Positions 26,274 to 34,738 of a stretch of 64,000 nucleotides of DNA are shown here, one piece after another. Under the pieces are notes generated by a model that saw nothing but the letters and a program-made list of their open reading frames with translations, had not been told where the DNA came from and ran no database searches. The position numbers and the translations under genes are program-made. Source of the stretch: Mesorhizobium shangrilense (GTDB lineage: Bacteria; Pseudomonadota; Alphaproteobacteria; Rhizobiales; Rhizobiaceae); contig NZ_JBEWSZ010000010.1 in assembly GCF_040537815.1 (NCBI RefSeq), forward strand, positions 1-64,000, in the 5' to 3' direction. Each line of letters opens with the position of its first letter. Within the stretch, counting starts at the first letter, position 1.

Positions 26274-26289
26274 GCATGTGTCGTGCCAA
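26274..26289 (-). promoter_or_regulatory. Sigma54 (-24/-12) promoter of the prolyl oligopeptidase gene
   Basis: On the minus strand TTGGCACGACACATGC matches TGGCACG-N4-TTGC with GG and GC ten bases apart. Transcription should start near 26262. Confidence 0.8.
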
Positions 26290-26334
26290 CTAGGAAAATC
26301 GTTTCAGAACAATGCGATCACTCTGATAGCGTTG

Positions 26335-26367
26335 TGTCGCATGTCCGACATCGTCGAAGATCCGACA
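26335..26367 (-). promoter_or_regulatory. NifA upstream activator sites
   Basis: 26335-26350 is an exact TGT-N10-ACA site. 26352-26367 is a second with one mismatch (CGT on the plus strand). Their centres lie about 80 and 98 bases before the predicted start, the right range for NifA acting on the -24/-12 element. Confidence 0.7.
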
Positions 26368-26399
26368 ATGGCTACAACCGTAGGCGCCTGATCGATCGT

Positions 26400-27088
26400 G
26401 CGCGAGATCGCAGGACACCCTGCAAAACTCAAGCAGTGAAGCTCACAGCGAACTGTTGGGACGCAACATCTTTGCTCCAAGACGCTTCACGTACCCGGCT
26501 TCTATCGGCAGATACCCATGAGTTGACGGACGATCTGAGCGACAAGGCGCAGACCCCAAGGATCGCCCGATGTCGATCTGAGCTGATGTCGCGCAAGCCT
26601 CAGTCAAGTAGCGTTCGCCCTGCCGGACGCAGGCGAGCCACGCGATGCCCTGGGCTACCGGCAAGCGTCTGCGTATCAACATTGAGGCCGCCCGCAGAAG
26701 CTTCAGTCGATCGAGCGAGGGTTCGCTGCCATGGGGTGGAACCGATGAAGTCGCTGATCTACCGGCCCACGCGGCGCGCCACTGCAAACAAGCCCTTCGT
26801 TGTAGAGACCTTGTTCGGGCCACTTGCCGGACTGCAACTCGAAACGTTCGAAGCCTTCTCGGCGAGGACCGCCTGGTCGCTCGCAAGCTTGTCGCCCGCC
26901 ACATGCGCCCCTTCGCCGACAACCAGGCGCTTGTCGCGTCGAGAGAATATCCAGCCAGTACTTCAGAATTGCGTCCCCACGGGTTGCAGAGCCGCACGCC
27001 GGCACCCATCGAGCAGCGATCTTTCGATTCCCGTCTTCGGAGATCGCTCGTGCAATTGCCGGATCTGCGAACCGCGCAAGCAGATGCT
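26400..27088. other. Gap of about 690 bases
   Basis: Long chance frames on both strands, none with recognisable motifs. Confidence 0.4.
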
Positions 27089-28546
27089 TCAGATCCCGCC
27101 CATGCAGAGATATTTCATTTCGAGGTAGTCCTCGAGGCCATGGCGGGAACCCTCACGCCCGATGCCGGACTGCTTGATCCCGCCGAAGGGTGCCGCTTCC
27201 GAGGACATACGTCCGGTGTTGATACCGACCATGCCATATTCCAGGGCCTCGGCCACACGCCAGACACGCTTCAGGTTTGAGGCAAAGAAATAGGCGGCGA
27301 GGCCGTAAATCGTGTCATTGGCCTCACGCACGACCTGATCCGCATCGTCGAAGCGAATGATCGGCGCCAGCGGCCCGAAAGTCTCTTCCTGCGCAACCGC
27401 CATCACGCTGGAAATCTCGGTAAGGACCGTCGGCTGGAAAAACGTGCCATCCTTGCCGATACGATTGCCCCCGCATCGAATTGTGCCGCCTTTGGCAAGG
27501 GCATCGGCGATGTGCGACTCGATCTTGGCCAGAGCATGCTTGTCGATCAGCGGTCCGATGTCCACTCCGGCAGCGAAGCCGTCACCAGCCGATAGGTGGC
27601 GGACTTTCTCCACGAATTTCTGGACGAACTCGTCGTGAACGTTCGATTGGACGTAAAGGCGGTTCGCCGAAACGCAAGTCTGGCCCGCATTGCGGAACTT
27701 CGCCTGGATCGCACCGTCGACCGCAGCGTCGATATCGGCATCATCGAAGACGATGAAAGGTGCATTGCCGCCCAGCTCGAGGCTGACCTTCTTGATCTGG
27801 TCCGAGCACTGGCGCATCAGCAGCCGGCCAACCTCGGTCGACCCGGTGAAGCTGATCTTGCGGACCTTGGGATTGGCGCAGAGTTCACGGCCGACGCCAT
27901 CACCTTCGGATGCATAGATCAGGTTGACGACGCCTTCGGGAAAGCCAGCCTGATAAGCGAGGGCGAACATTGCGCCAGCCACGAGCGGCGTCTGTTCAGC
28001 GGGCTTGAGGACAATGGTGCAGCCCGCGGCCAAGGCTGGCGAGATCTTGCGTGCCACCATGGAGGCTGGGAAGTTCCATGGTGTTATCGTTCCGACGACG
28101 CCGATCGGTTGCTTGATCACCATCATCCGACGGTCCGTCGATGGTGCGGAGATGGTCTCGCCATAGATGCGATTGGCCTCCTCGGCGTACCACTGCAGGT
28201 ACGCCGCAGCATGCGATACCTCCGATTTGGCTTCGGCAAGCGGCTTGCCCATCTCCGCCGTGAGGATTGCGGCGAGATCGTCGGCATGGTCGATGATCAA
28301 CTGATGCCAACGCCACAGAACGTCGCTGCGCTCACGTGCGGTCAATCCTGCCCATCCAGGCTGCGCGACATAGGCCTTGTCGATCGCAGCGCGTGTCTCC
28401 TCGACACCCATGTCGGGAAGGTCCGCCAGCACTTCGCCGGTCGACGGGTTGAGGACCTCGAATGTCCGCTTGCCAATCCGCGTGCCAAGTACCGGCAGGC
28501 GATCAATGGGTCCAAACAGCTCGGGGGCTTTCAGGTGGCGGATCAT
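27089..28546 (-). CDS. gabD: NAD(P)-dependent succinate-semialdehyde dehydrogenase
   Basis: A 485-residue aldehyde dehydrogenase that oxidises succinate semialdehyde to succinate, the last step of GABA catabolism. It has the ALDH core: IGVVGTITPWNFPASM (cofactor fold), FTGSTEVGR, the catalytic Glu in LELGGNAPFIVF and the catalytic Cys in NAGQTCVSANR, then QEETFGPLAPI and FGGIKQSGIGREG. The last two and the length point to the GabD group rather than betaine-aldehyde enzymes. I use the ATG at 28546 (MIRHLKAPEL). No gabT is nearby. GABA use is a known bacteroid trait, but no sigma54 element is visible upstream. Confidence 0.85.
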   Translation of the reverse strand: MIRHLKAPELFGPIDRLPVLGTRIGKRTFEVLNPSTGEVLADLPDMGVEETRAAIDKAYVAQPGWAGLTARERSDVLWRWHQLIIDHADDLAAILTAEMGKPLAEAKSEVSHAAAYLQWYAEEANRIYGETISAPSTDRRMMVIKQPIGVVGTITPWNFPASMVARKISPALAAGCTIVLKPAEQTPLVAGAMFALAYQAGFPEGVVNLIYASEGDGVGRELCANPKVRKISFTGSTEVGRLLMRQCSDQIKKVSLELGGNAPFIVFDDADIDAAVDGAIQAKFRNAGQTCVSANRLYVQSNVHDEFVQKFVEKVRHLSAGDGFAAGVDIGPLIDKHALAKIESHIADALAKGGTIRCGGNRIGKDGTFFQPTVLTEISSVMAVAQEETFGPLAPIIRFDDADQVVREANDTIYGLAAYFFASNLKRVWRVAEALEYGMVGINTGRMSSEAAPFGGIKQSGIGREGSRHGLEDYLEMKYLCMGGI

Positions 28547-28903
28547 CGGCAGGCACAGCGGCAATACCGTTCCTCTTCAACGCAGCGAGTGTATGTAGCA
28601 GGCTGCGATGTATTCCGCGACGTCCGGGTTCCTTAGGGCCTCGGCCAGGCAGCTGGTAGACCACCGTACCCAACCGGAGAGGGAGAACACTTTGAATTCT
28701 CCGAAGATGGCTCGCGGTTCCATTAGTCGAACGAATGAACAATGGACATCGGCTTCGCCATCCACACGCAGTGGATGCTGGCGGCCTACGCCCAGTCTGC
28801 GGGCCACGATCCCCCGTTCTCTAGCCGCCTGAAGAAAGGTTGGGGTGAGAAGGAGCGCGCCACACTTAGGCGGATCGAACGCCTGAACCGGCAAATGCCT
28901 CTC
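28547..28903. other. Region upstream of gabD without a recognised gene
   Basis: Two open frames overlap here, a minus-strand frame of 105 codons ending at 28577 and a plus-strand frame of 64 codons from 28742. Neither shows a known motif or a clear ribosome site. Confidence 0.4.
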
Positions 28904-28933
28904 AAGGCCCGCGAAAACCGCTCCGCGGGCCTT
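28904..28933. terminator. Strong hairpin, possible terminator between gabD and the M16 operon
   Basis: AAGGCCCGCG and CGCGGGCCTT form a perfect 10-bp stem with a 10-base loop, followed on the plus strand by TAAAAAA. The U-run is poor for either strand. It sits about 90 bases beyond the stop of the M16 genes, which are read towards it. Confidence 0.55.
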
Positions 28934-29021
28934 TAAAAAACCTCACTAGCCGCCAAACCGGACTTCGCTCCACACGCGAAAAGGCCTCAAGGGGACAAGG
29001 AAGACGAAGGGGCTCCTGGGC

Positions 29022-30419
29022 TTATCCTTTGCCCCCCAGCGGCGGACCAACGACCATAATGGCGGGCTCGGCCGAAAGCAGCTTCTTCGCCGCTGCCTTG
29101 ACCTGGTCGAGCGTCACCTGATCAATGAGGGCGGCGCGGCGCTGGATGTGGTCGATGCCGAGGTTGTCCAGCTGCAACCCGACGAGCGTGGCTGCAATCG
29201 AGCTGGAGGAATCCAGATAGTTGATGGCATAGGCGCCGATCAGATGTTTCTTGCTCGCCTCGAGCTCGGCCGCCGTCGGCCCCTGCTGTGCCATATCCTT
29301 CACCACCTGATGCACGATGCTCAGCGTCTCGGCGGCGCGGTCCGAGCGTGTCGCCGTCGTAACCAGCAGCGCATTAGAATGCTCGTCATCGACCAGATTA
29401 GAGCCGACGCCATAGGCAAGGCCGCGCTTTTCCCGCACCTCCTCCCACAGGCGCGACGTGTATGGCGAGCCGCCGAGGATATCGTTCATCAGCAGCGCCG
29501 CGTAGAAATCTGGCGCGCTGTGTCCGACGCCTGGAAAAGCCAATTGCAGCGAGGTCTGCGGAAGGTCGTAGTTCACCTCCACCTGCTGTCCGAGTTTCGC
29601 GGCGACATCGGCTATGGGGGCGAGGGTCTGCTTCTGAGGCAAATCGCCGAACAGCTGGTCAAGCTTTTCACTCAGCCTCTTCGCGTCAATGTCGCCAACC
29701 ACGGCAACATGGAGCCCGTCGCGAGCGAAAATGGCCTTGTGGAAGGCGCCGAGATCGGCCGGCGTTATGCCGGCCATGCTCACTTTGATCCCTTCGTCCG
29801 GCCTCGAATAAGGATGCGTGCCGTAGATCGCGCGCAGCCATTTGCGCTGAGCGATCGCATCGGGGTCGGGCTCATCGGCGATGATGCCGGAGAGCACCTG
29901 GGCGCGGATGCGGTCGACCGGCGCCTGGTCGAAGCGCGGCCTGTTGACCGCGAGCCTGAGCAGATCGAAAGCGGCGTCCTTCCGCAGGGAAAGCATGCGC
30001 ATCGAGCCATGGATGCCGTCGCGCTGCGCTTCAAAGCTCATCTCGGCGCCGGCATCGTCGAGCTTTACCTGGAAGGTCTCGCTGTCGAGATCGCCGGCGC
30101 CCTCGTCGAACAGGCCGGTCATCAGATGAATGAGCCCCTCCTTGCCGACCGGGTCCTGCGTGGTACCGCCCTCGAAGACAAAGCGGATGGCCACGATCGG
30201 CACCGTATGGTCCTCGACCAGCCAGGCATTGATGCCCTTTTCAGATTTTACTTCCTGGATGTTCATCGCCGCATGGGCAGTGAGCGCCGGCAGGATGAGG
30301 AAGAAAATGGCGATGAAAAGGATGGCCAGCGGGGTGGCGAGGCGCGCGACGCTGCCTTCTGCCGCTGAAAGCGGAAAAGGCAGGGCTTGAGCAAGGGCGG
30401 CACGGTGTTGGTTCGTCAT
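29022..30419 (-). CDS. M16 peptidase-family protein, non-catalytic partner
   Basis: A 465-residue member of the insulinase/mitochondrial processing peptidase family. A membrane segment at about residues 28-50 (LATPLAILFIAIFFLILPAL) exports it to the periplasm or anchors it. The zinc motif HxxEH is lost: the equivalent position reads LIHLMTGLFDEGAG. It keeps the C-terminal Arg/Tyr substrate-grip region (REKRGLAYGVGSNL). In bacterial M16 heterodimers one subunit cuts and the other binds substrate, and this is the binding type. It starts four bases after the stop of the catalytic partner, so the two are translationally linked and share its sigma54 promoter. Confidence 0.85.
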   Translation of the reverse strand: MTNQHRAALAQALPFPLSAAEGSVARLATPLAILFIAIFFLILPALTAHAAMNIQEVKSEKGINAWLVEDHTVPIVAIRFVFEGGTTQDPVGKEGLIHLMTGLFDEGAGDLDSETFQVKLDDAGAEMSFEAQRDGIHGSMRMLSLRKDAAFDLLRLAVNRPRFDQAPVDRIRAQVLSGIIADEPDPDAIAQRKWLRAIYGTHPYSRPDEGIKVSMAGITPADLGAFHKAIFARDGLHVAVVGDIDAKRLSEKLDQLFGDLPQKQTLAPIADVAAKLGQQVEVNYDLPQTSLQLAFPGVGHSAPDFYAALLMNDILGGSPYTSRLWEEVREKRGLAYGVGSNLVDDEHSNALLVTTATRSDRAAETLSIVHQVVKDMAQQGPTAAELEASKKHLIGAYAINYLDSSSSIAATLVGLQLDNLGIDHIQRRAALIDQVTLDQVKAAAKKLLSAEPAIMVVGPPLGGKG

Positions 30420-30423
30420 CACA

Positions 30424-32010
30424 TCAATTCTCCGTCTTGGGCAAGAGATAGCCGGTGGTCGAATGGTCGGGCACGAGATAGCGGGCGGCGACGGCCTTCA
30501 CCTGATCGGCGGTGACCTTGCGGATGCGGTCCGGCCATTCCTCGACATCTTTTACGCTGCCGCCGGTGGCAAGCGTTGAGCCATACATGTGGGCCAAGCA
30601 GGCGGGTTTGTCGCGGGCGAGGATCACCGAGCGGACACGGCGGTTCTTGGCCTTGTCTAGCTCGTCATCGGTCACACCGTCCTTGACGATGCGGGCGACC
30701 TCGGCATTGGCCGCCGCTTCCAGATCCGCGAGCTTGGCATCGCCGCGCGGCGAGGCGTAGATGGCAAAATTGGTGGCATCCAGCATGGTGCCCTGGAAAT
30801 TGGCGCCGGCCTCGGCGGCAATGCCCTGCTTCACCAATAGCTGCTGGTAGAGCCGGCTGCGGTTGCCGCCGCCGAGGATATCGGCCAAGAGGTCGAGCGC
30901 CTCGGCCTCGCCAGGTTCGGCAGTATGATAGGACGGCACCACCCATTGCGTCGAAAAGCTCGGGACCGAAACGCGCGCGTCGGTCAGTGTCACCGTACGC
31001 TTGGTGTTCTGCTCCGGCTCAACCGGCCGGATGCGGGCTAAACCAGGACCAGCCGCAACCTTTCCATACGTCTTCTCGGCGAGCGCCTTCACCGTTTCCG
31101 GCTCGACGTCGCCAGCCACCACCAGCACGGCATTATTGGGCCTATAATATAGGTCGTAGAAAGAGACCGCGTCGTTCCAATTCAGCTTCTCCAACTCCTG
31201 CATCCAGCCGATAACCGGGATGCGGTAGGGCTGGCTCTGCCATAACGTCGCGTCGACCTCCTCTTCCAGAACCGCCTGCGGATTGTTGTCGATGCGCGAG
31301 CGGCGCTCCTCCAGGATCACGTCGCGCTCGGTCTTGATATCATCATCGTTGAGGATGAGGTTGAACATGCGATCGGCCTCGAAGCTCATCATCTGCTCCA
31401 ACGCCGAAGGCGCCACCGTCTCATAGAAGGCGGTGTAGTCGTAATCGGTGAAGGCATTGTGCGCGCCGCCGACGGCGGAGACGGCGCGGTCGAACTCGCC
31501 GGCGGCATGGTTGGTCGTCGCCGCCTTGAACATCAGATGCTCGACGAAATGGGCTATGCCAGATTTGCCCGGCGGCTCGTCGGCGCTGCCGACATTGTAC
31601 CACACCATATGGGTGACGATCGGCGCACGGTGATCGGGGATGACGACCACCTCCATGCCGTTGTCGAGCAGGAAATCCGTCACCTTGCCATGATCGTTGG
31701 CGGCAAGAACCGGAGCGGTCGTCGCGAGAACCAACGCGGTCGCAATGAATGACCTGCGCCGCCAGTGGGGCCGAAGTTTGATCGATGGCTCCGGTTGTGG
31801 TGTCGGGTCGACCGGCAAGGCTCGAGGCAAAGTGATTTGTTCCTCATTTTGAAGGCGCTTCGTCCCCGTCTCCTCTTGCGCGAGAAGGTGGATCGTCGCG
31901 CAGCGCCGAGCCTGATGAGCAACCGTCTTCGTGTTGCCAGGCCCTGCTCGAGCCTCATCTCTGGATGGGTTCGGGAGACCCGCGGCGCTATTTTTCGATG
32001 AGGTGATCAT
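30424..32010 (-). CDS. M16 zinc metallopeptidase, catalytic subunit
   Basis: A processing-peptidase-like enzyme with the inverted zinc motif in GIAHFVEHLMFK (HFVEH, residues 154-158 if started at 32010), a downstream Glu-rich helix, and a hydrophobic export segment (SFIATALVLATTAPVLAA, about 87-104). The ATG at 32010 follows AAGGAG and lies just 33 bases downstream of the predicted sigma54 start. A TTG at 31830 after GAGGA would give a more usual signal peptide. It is the first gene of a two-gene operon with the inactive M16 partner. The predicted NifA control implies work in bacteroids, perhaps peptide trimming in the periplasm. The substrate is unknown. Confidence 0.85.
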   Translation of the reverse strand: MITSSKNSAAGLPNPSRDEARAGPGNTKTVAHQARRCATIHLLAQEETGTKRLQNEEQITLPRALPVDPTPQPEPSIKLRPHWRRRSFIATALVLATTAPVLAANDHGKVTDFLLDNGMEVVVIPDHRAPIVTHMVWYNVGSADEPPGKSGIAHFVEHLMFKAATTNHAAGEFDRAVSAVGGAHNAFTDYDYTAFYETVAPSALEQMMSFEADRMFNLILNDDDIKTERDVILEERRSRIDNNPQAVLEEEVDATLWQSQPYRIPVIGWMQELEKLNWNDAVSFYDLYYRPNNAVLVVAGDVEPETVKALAEKTYGKVAAGPGLARIRPVEPEQNTKRTVTLTDARVSVPSFSTQWVVPSYHTAEPGEAEALDLLADILGGGNRSRLYQQLLVKQGIAAEAGANFQGTMLDATNFAIYASPRGDAKLADLEAAANAEVARIVKDGVTDDELDKAKNRRVRSVILARDKPACLAHMYGSTLATGGSVKDVEEWPDRIRKVTADQVKAVAARYLVPDHSTTGYLLPKTEN

Positions 32011-32054
32011 GGGACGGCTTCTCCTTGGTCCGTGACGCGTTTGCGCATGACCCC

Positions 32055-32070
32055 GCACGTGCCGTGCCAA
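32055..32070 (-). promoter_or_regulatory. Sigma54 (-24/-12) promoter of the M16 operon
   Basis: On the minus strand TTGGCACGGCACGTGC fits TGGCACG-N4-TTGC with GG and GC ten bases apart. The predicted start is near 32043, just upstream of the ATG at 32010. Confidence 0.85.
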
Positions 32071-32113
32071 ATGAGAAAGCCGTTTCGCCAATGTGATAAT
32101 TCGGGCTCTGCTA

Positions 32114-32146
32114 TGTTGCGTATCCGACATTGTCGGACATCGGACA
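32114..32146 (-). promoter_or_regulatory. Two NifA upstream activator sites in tandem
   Basis: 32114-32129 and 32131-32146 are both exact TGT-N10-ACA sites, centred about 78 and 95 bases upstream of the predicted transcription start. Confidence 0.8.
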
Positions 32147-32711
32147 CCCCTGAACGCGAAGCGCTTGCGACGATATCTTGCTTGTGCGGAAGACCATTGA
32201 GCGTGCTGCCGCGGCGGGGGATAGGAAGCTTCTCGAATCGGCGGCGGCACTGAGAGGGTCGGAATGAAGACGATGCTGGTCGCCGCAGAACGCTGTCGTC
32301 GACAAGCAGGCCAGGGTCGACGCTGAACGAGCAGAGGAGTCAGGAGCCTTGGCTGGTAGGGAAGGGAAGGTGGCCGCCGGGCTATTCGCAGTGGAGGTGG
32401 CGGAGAGGCGACGCGGAGCTTGGCAGGCCGATTTCAAGGAGGCGCTCAAGGAAGACACCTGGGTAAAGCGTGACATTGCCAGGTCTGGCCTCCGCAACGT
32501 GATTGATCAGTTGCCAGTGTTGTCCAAAGCTATCAGGGATCGCGAGGCAATGTGTGTACACCTCCCGACAAGATCGCGGGCTGCTAGACGCTGGGCCGTG
32601 CACCCAAGCCGACAGGGAGCGCCTAGCTGTGAGCTTTCGGGGAGGTAGTCCATTCGGACCCCCCGATGGAGACTGGAGTTACCAGGCTTCAGCATCCATC
32701 GGAGGGTTCGA
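32147..32711. other. Gap of about 560 bases
   Basis: No recognisable gene. A 99-codon plus-strand frame (32349-32648) has no family motif. Confidence 0.4.
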
Positions 32712-33051
32712 ATGAACATCCACAGGAATGCCCGTCTCACGCCGCTTCGTCGAGAGGAGATGGCGCTGTCGGCAATAGAAGGCGCATTCCAAAGCCCATG
32801 CGGCGCGCGTCTGCGGCGTGTCGGCGAAGATCGTGGCGCGCTGGGTCTAGCGCTATAAGGCCGAAGGGCGGGCCGGCATGGTCGACCGTTCCTCGCGGTC
32901 TGCCGATATGCCCCAGGTCACCGCTACGTCGATCGCCCATAGTGGCGTAGCGGCGGCAACGTTGGCCGGCAAGCACATCGCCATGGAGGTCGGCGCCTCG
33001 CCCGCCACCGTCAGCCGGGTTCTCAAGCGTGCCGCCGGGGTTATGCACTAA
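32712..33051 (+). pseudogene. IS481-family transposase N-terminal remnant
   Basis: Begins MNIHRNARLTPLRREEMALS as in many rhizobial IS481-type transposases. It then shifts frame and continues RYKAEGRAGMVDRSSR and GKHIAMEVGASPATVSRVLK, the helix-turn-helix region, before a stop. The DDE catalytic core is absent. Confidence 0.75.
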
Positions 33052-33214
33052 GGTGGCGAAGTGAACCACCCGGCCATTGACCCAGTGGCGCCACCATCAG
33101 TAGATCGAGCCGGGCCCTGCAATTTTTCGTTATTGCATTGCCTAAAGTGTCGGCTATGTATCGGACTGGCCTGACGGCCTGCCCACGTTGCAATTGTTAC
33201 AAAGGAATACGCAT

Positions 33215-33427
33215 ATGGCGACCGGAACAGTGAAGTGGTTTAACAGCAGCAAGGGATTTGGATTTATCCAGCCCGACAATGGCGGTCAGGATGTTTTCGT
33301 CCACATTTCCGCTGTCGAACGCGCGGGCCTTTCGACCCTCAATGAAGGTCAGAAGATCAACTATGAGGTCGAACAGGACCGCCGCACTGGCAAGTCATCC
33401 GCTGGCAGCCTCAGCAAAGCTGGCTGA
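33215..33427 (+). CDS. Cold-shock domain protein
   Basis: A 70-residue single-domain RNA-binding protein. It has RNP1 (KGFGFIQP) and RNP2 (DVFVHIS) and opens [14 protein letters not shown], the standard CspA-family start. It should bind single-stranded RNA and act as an RNA chaperone. The ATG at 33215 follows AAAGGA; the upstream in-frame ATG at 33188 is less likely. A GC-rich hairpin at 33590 could end the transcript. Confidence 0.95.
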   Translation: MATGTVKWFNSSKGFGFIQPDNGGQDVFVHISAVERAGLSTLNEGQKINYEVEQDRRTGKSSAGSLSKAG

Positions 33428-33589
33428 TTTTTCGGCTGCGTCCCGCAAGAGCCGGAAGCACGCGGCACGTCACCGGACGGGGCTGACCCGCTCGACAGGA
33501 GTGAGCGAGAACATGGCTTGACCGGAGAATCGGTCAGCAGACTGCTGCAAGCCGTCGCGAATTCCTGAAACCAGGCTGTCTGCAAAGAC

Positions 33590-33617
33590 AAGGCGGGGTT
33601 GCTCCCCCCGCCCTTTC
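33590..33617 (+). terminator. Candidate rho-independent terminator after the cold-shock gene
   Basis: GGCGGGG pairs with CCCCGCC across a 7-base loop, followed by CTTTC. It also lies beyond the end of the convergent MucR-like gene and may serve both. Confidence 0.5.
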
Positions 33618-33680
33618 ATATTCCGCGCAGATCATGCCAATGGCAGCAGCGCACTCCAAAACGAATCTCGGTTGCCGAGA

Positions 33681-34148
33681 TTAAGCCGCGACCTTCTTGC
33701 GGGTCCGCTTCGCCGACGCCAGCGTTTCCGGCTCCTTCGGTTTGCGGCCGAGCCCCATCGTCTTGGCCAATGCCGAGCGCGCTGCGGCGTAGTTCGGGGC
33801 GACCATGGGATAATCCGACGGCAGGCCCCATTTGGCGCGATATTCGTCCGGCGTCAGCCCATAGTGCGTCGACAGATGGCGCTTTAGCGATTTGAATTTC
33901 TTCCCGTCCTCAAGGGAGATGATGTAGTCCGGTGTCACCGACTTCTTGATCGGGACTGCAGGCTTGACGACCAGCTGCTCTTCTGCTGCGGAGACGCTTC
34001 CGGCGGTGCCCTTCAAAGCCGCATGCACTTGTCCGATCAGAGCAGGGAGGTCCCCCACCGGAACTGGATTGTTGGAGACATAGGCTGAGACGACATCGGC
34101 GGTGAGCTCGATGAGGGTGTCGATGTTTTTGTCGGCTTCATCTGTCAT
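33681..34148 (-). CDS. MucR/Ros-family transcriptional regulator lacking the zinc cysteines
   Basis: A 155-residue protein with the Ros/MucR core GKKFKSLKRHLSTHYGLTPD and EYRAKWGLPSDYPMVAPNYA. MucR proteins are H-NS-like silencers that bind AT-rich promoters and control exopolysaccharide and symbiosis genes. In zinc-binding Ros the core has Cys-x2-Cys before the two His; here the positions read ISLEDG, so both Cys are gone (Ser and Asp) while both His remain. Mesorhizobium homologues of this type are known to fold without zinc. The start at 34148 (MTDEADKN) matches family length. The C-terminus is Lys/Arg-rich. Confidence 0.9.
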   Translation of the reverse strand: MTDEADKNIDTLIELTADVVSAYVSNNPVPVGDLPALIGQVHAALKGTAGSVSAAEEQLVVKPAVPIKKSVTPDYIISLEDGKKFKSLKRHLSTHYGLTPDEYRAKWGLPSDYPMVAPNYAAARSALAKTMGLGRKPKEPETLASAKRTRKKVAA

Positions 34149-34738
34149 GAAAATCTCCAGGCGGATTGAAACATAGTCGGCGAAGCGTCGCTTCATAGTG
34201 GGGGTTGCCGCCGAACGCAACAAGTGTCTCGACAGGATTATTGGGATGCTCATCCAGCATCGAGGTCAATAGCGCCGCATCCCACCGTCATGCACGTTGA
34301 TGCGCTCGGTGTTGGCTTTCCCGTAACTGGGTCGGAGTTGGCTTTGATTCTCGATCCCCTCCGTTTGAATTTTGCAAAATGAAAAAGCCGGAGTTATTTC
34401 GCGCCGCTGAAGGGTTCGTACGTCATCGGATACATGGCTTCGACCCCTCATGGTCTCCATGATGCTTTCCGCCTTGACATTGTCATGGTGGTTGTCGCCA
34501 CCCCCAAGGAACCAACCCGGCCGTCAGCGCGAGCAAATTGCGATGGCGCCCGGCCACGTGTTGGGATCCACGGTCGGTGCGATGGACACAGGCTGGGTGG
34601 CGGTTTCTGCCATTCGATCACACGCCCGATAAAGTCTGGCCGTCAGGCCCGGTCCTCTCCCGCCGTTGATCTAGCGCAGGGCGTTCACGAACCGCATATC
34701 CCACAATGGCTTCCGTGCACAACGCTCGGAGATCATTT
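34149..34738. other. Intergenic region between mucR-like gene and cytochrome c peroxidase
   Basis: Divergent upstream regions of both genes. No -24/-12, FNR-type or nod-box motif is convincing, and the short frames have no family signature. Confidence 0.4.

Noticed and set aside
26001..27128. Long plus-strand frame of 375 codons overlapping the prolyl oligopeptidase start and its promoter
   Set aside because: It is a shadow of the minus-strand gene and of the sigma54 control region, with no family motif and Arg/Ser-rich composition.
29148..30368. Plus-strand frame of 406 codons opposite the second M16 gene
   Set aside because: It lies fully inside the M16 gene on the other strand and has the composition of an antisense shadow.
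34430..34738. Sigma54 promoter for the cytochrome c peroxidase
   Set aside because: Several GG and GC pairs occur but none with the ten-base spacing and TGGC/TTGC context.
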